Shown here piece by piece: positions 62,563-64,000 of a stretch of 64,000 nucleotides of DNA. The notes under the pieces are model-generated. The model ran no database searches. It was not told the origin of the DNA and was given only the letters and a program-made list of their open reading frames with translations. The DNA is from JBBSBL01 sp963735885. GTDB lineage: Bacteria > Actinomycetota > Thermoleophilia > Solirubrobacterales > Solirubrobacteraceae. Numbering within the stretch: position 1 is the first letter of the stretch; every line of letters starts with the position of its first letter. The translations under genes were made by a program, and so were the position numbers. The stretch is from contig CAVTMP010000007.1 of the NCBI GenBank assembly GCA_963735885.1, positions 1 to 64,000 of the forward strand, given 5' to 3'.

Positions 62563-63746
62563 ATGTGCGCCATGCCTCAGAGCGAGTCGCGTGTGATGCC
62601 CGCGGCCGCGCTGCCGCTGGCCCAGCGAGAAGCGATCGTCCGCAGCTTCAGCCAGCGGGTCACCGCCGCACTGCTGCAAAGTCCTCCCACCAAGCAACTC
62701 GTCCGAAGCGCACTGCGGAGACAGGGCGCCCCGCGCGTGCATCATCCGCATCCAGCGGCTGTCGCTCGACGTGATCCTCCGCTACGGCGACGACCTGGCC
62801 GATGTGTTGTGCGCCTATCCCGACGACATCATCTCGCCGCACCCGTACGACTTCTTCGTCGGCTACCAGAAGCCGGATGCGAAGGACCCCATCAATACCG
62901 TCCGGGTGCTGACGGAAACGGCGACGTGGACCGACGAATGGGGAACGCAGTGGGGACACGCCGAGGGCGGCGTCGGCGCGACCGCCACGGGCTATCCGCT
63001 GACCGACTGGTCGCAGTTGGACGACTACCTGGCGCACCAGTTCCCCGATCCCCGCGCCCCGGGCCGCCTCGATCCCGCGGCGGCCGCGATTCGGCAACAT
63101 GCACCGAGCCGCTACTGCATGGGCGTGAACGTCCTGACGATTTTCGAGCGGCTGCACAATCTCCGCGGCATGCAAGAGGTCCTCATGGACCTCTACACGA
63201 ACGAGGCCGAGATTCAGCGACTGCTGGAGCGTCTGACCGAGTACCATCTCGAGTTGATCCGCTACTGGGCGGAAATCGGCGCCGACGGGATGTTCCTGGG
63301 CGACGACTGGGGGAGCCAGCGGTCGATGATGATCTCGGCCGCGATGTGGCGCAGGCTCTTCCGCCCGCATTACGTGCGGCTGTTCGACGAAACCCATCGT
63401 TGCGGCATGGACGTGATCTACCACAGTTGCGGCAATGTGATGGATATCATCCCGGACCTGATCGACATCGGGGCCGACGTGCTCGACCCGATCCAGCCGG
63501 TCGCGATGGATGCGCGGGAGATCGCCCGGCGTTTCGGCGGAAAGATCGCGTTCTACGGCGGCATCAACACGCAGGAACTGGCGCGGTATACACCGCAGCA
63601 GGCCAAGGACGAGGTCCGCCGTCTGATCGACACGCTGGGAAAGCCGTTCGGCAACGCCTACATGATCGGTCCGGCCAACGTGCTCACGCCCGAGGTGCCG
63701 TCTGGCGAACATCGTCGCGCTGTGCGAGGCGTGCCGCGAACAATAA
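62563..63746 (+). CDS. uroporphyrinogen decarboxylase-family protein (methyltransferase-like; frameshifted)
   Basis: The N-terminal helices are in one frame (LPLAQREAIVRSFSQRVTAA). From 62,771 the barrel is continuous: LRYGDDLADVLCAYPDD, MGVNVLTIFERLHNLRGMQE, GADGMFLGDDWGSQRSMMI, MDVIYHSCGNVMDIIPDLID and KIAFYGGINTQELARYT. The segment HSCGN is typical of MtaA/CmuA-like UroD relatives, not of HemE. Shifts lie near 62,735 and 63,702. The true end is the TAA at 63,744 (CEACREQ). About 394 residues. It probably transfers or removes a methyl group and is not in the heme pathway. Confidence 0.82.
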
Positions 63747-63812
63747 GGACTTCGCGGGCAAATCCGCGTGCGATCGTGCCGATATGGGCATCAATGAGTT
63801 GAGGGTGTTGTC

Positions 63813-64000
63813 ATGTTGAACGTGCTCTTGACCGCGATGATTGGGATGACCCCGCCGGCAGCCGACGTGGTCGTATCGGTCGACAACTCTCAAGTGATTC
63901 GTCCCGCGGCATTCACACTCGCTCAGAGCCCCTTTGCGCTCGGCGGCCAGATATCTTGTGGCCACGGCCGACAGCCCAGCCACACCGGCTGCGGTCCGCG
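63813..64000 (+). CDS. start of an exported protein (partial)
   Basis: ATG at 63,813 reads MLNVLLTAMIGMTPPAADVV, a short signal-like start, then VSVDNSQVIRPAAFTLAQ. Near 63,930 a second frame (ARYLVATADSPATPAAVR) looks better than the first, so another indel is likely. It runs off the window and the family is not recognised. Confidence 0.4.
   Translation, partial: MLNVLLTAMIGMTPPAADVVVSVDNSQVIRPAAFTLAQSPFALGGQISCGHGRQPSHTGCGP

Noticed and set aside
62563..63746. Heme-pathway HemE
   Set aside because: The HSCGN segment and overall pattern match the MtaA/CmuA-like branch of the UroD family, not HemE.

Overview
The window looks like a metagenomic contig stitched from at least two organisms. 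Positions 1 to about 12,100 are very GC-rich and carry a compact bacterial housekeeping set: phosphoglycerate mutase, enolase, a universal stress protein, HU, a TonB-like protein, a GcvH-like protein, FolD, an FmdB zinc ribbon, GroEL/GroES under a CIRCE operator, two DUF507 proteins, an MTA phosphorylase-like protein and an outer-membrane barrel. This combination fits a Desulfobacterota/deltaproteobacterial-type genome. At about 12,100 a DAHP synthase stops mid-barrel and continues in frame into the C-terminus of an unrelated protein, and the base composition changes. The rest resembles Planctomycetes (Pirellulales-like): Tat-exported sugar enzymes, a TPR-CHAT protein, a Ser/Thr kinase, many secreted glycan enzymes and very large multiheme cytochromes. 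These taxonomic readings are inference from gene content.

Positions 12,400-39,330 form one coherent heme and electron-transfer locus. A System I cytochrome c maturation operon (ccmE-F-A-B-C-D plus an exported surface protein) reads leftward from 18,149. Reading right from it are a tetraheme c554-like protein, two tandem paralogues that each fuse 13 heme motifs to a membrane cytochrome b domain, a NapC/NrfH-anchored 12-heme protein between them, a histidine kinase with two heme-binding motifs in its sensor domain, an NtrC-type sigma-54 activator and a receiver protein. Facing them is a leftward operon with a 14-heme MtrA/DmsE-like cytochrome and a large outer-membrane barrel, together resembling an Mtr/Pio porin-cytochrome conduit. 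Behind these come hemA and a System II (ResB/CcsA) maturation pair. I count 58 heme-attachment motifs between 18.4 and 33.9 kb. The layout suggests a quinone-to-outside (or outside-to-quinone) electron route under heme or redox control. It is the most interesting thing in the window.

Positions 41,320-46,300 hold a defence-island-like block: a promoter with a small HTH regulator, an AAA ATPase abutting a subtilase, and the start of a DrmD/SNF2-like helicase. Both ends of the block cut genes in mid-reading frame. Positions 46,400-64,000 are a carbohydrate and signalling region: rhamnogalacturonan lyase, GH20-like enzyme, sugar-phosphate isomerase-like protein, exported TPR-CHAT protein, Ser/Thr kinase, Tat amidase, NPCBM-GH36 alpha-galactosidase, beta-helix protein and a UroD-family protein, with an AT-rich inverted repeat between the last two.

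About half the genes are broken by single-base indels, often in short runs of one base. Because conserved domains continue cleanly in the new frame, I read most of these as sequencing or assembly errors, not decay. No rRNA, tRNA or CRISPR array was recognised.
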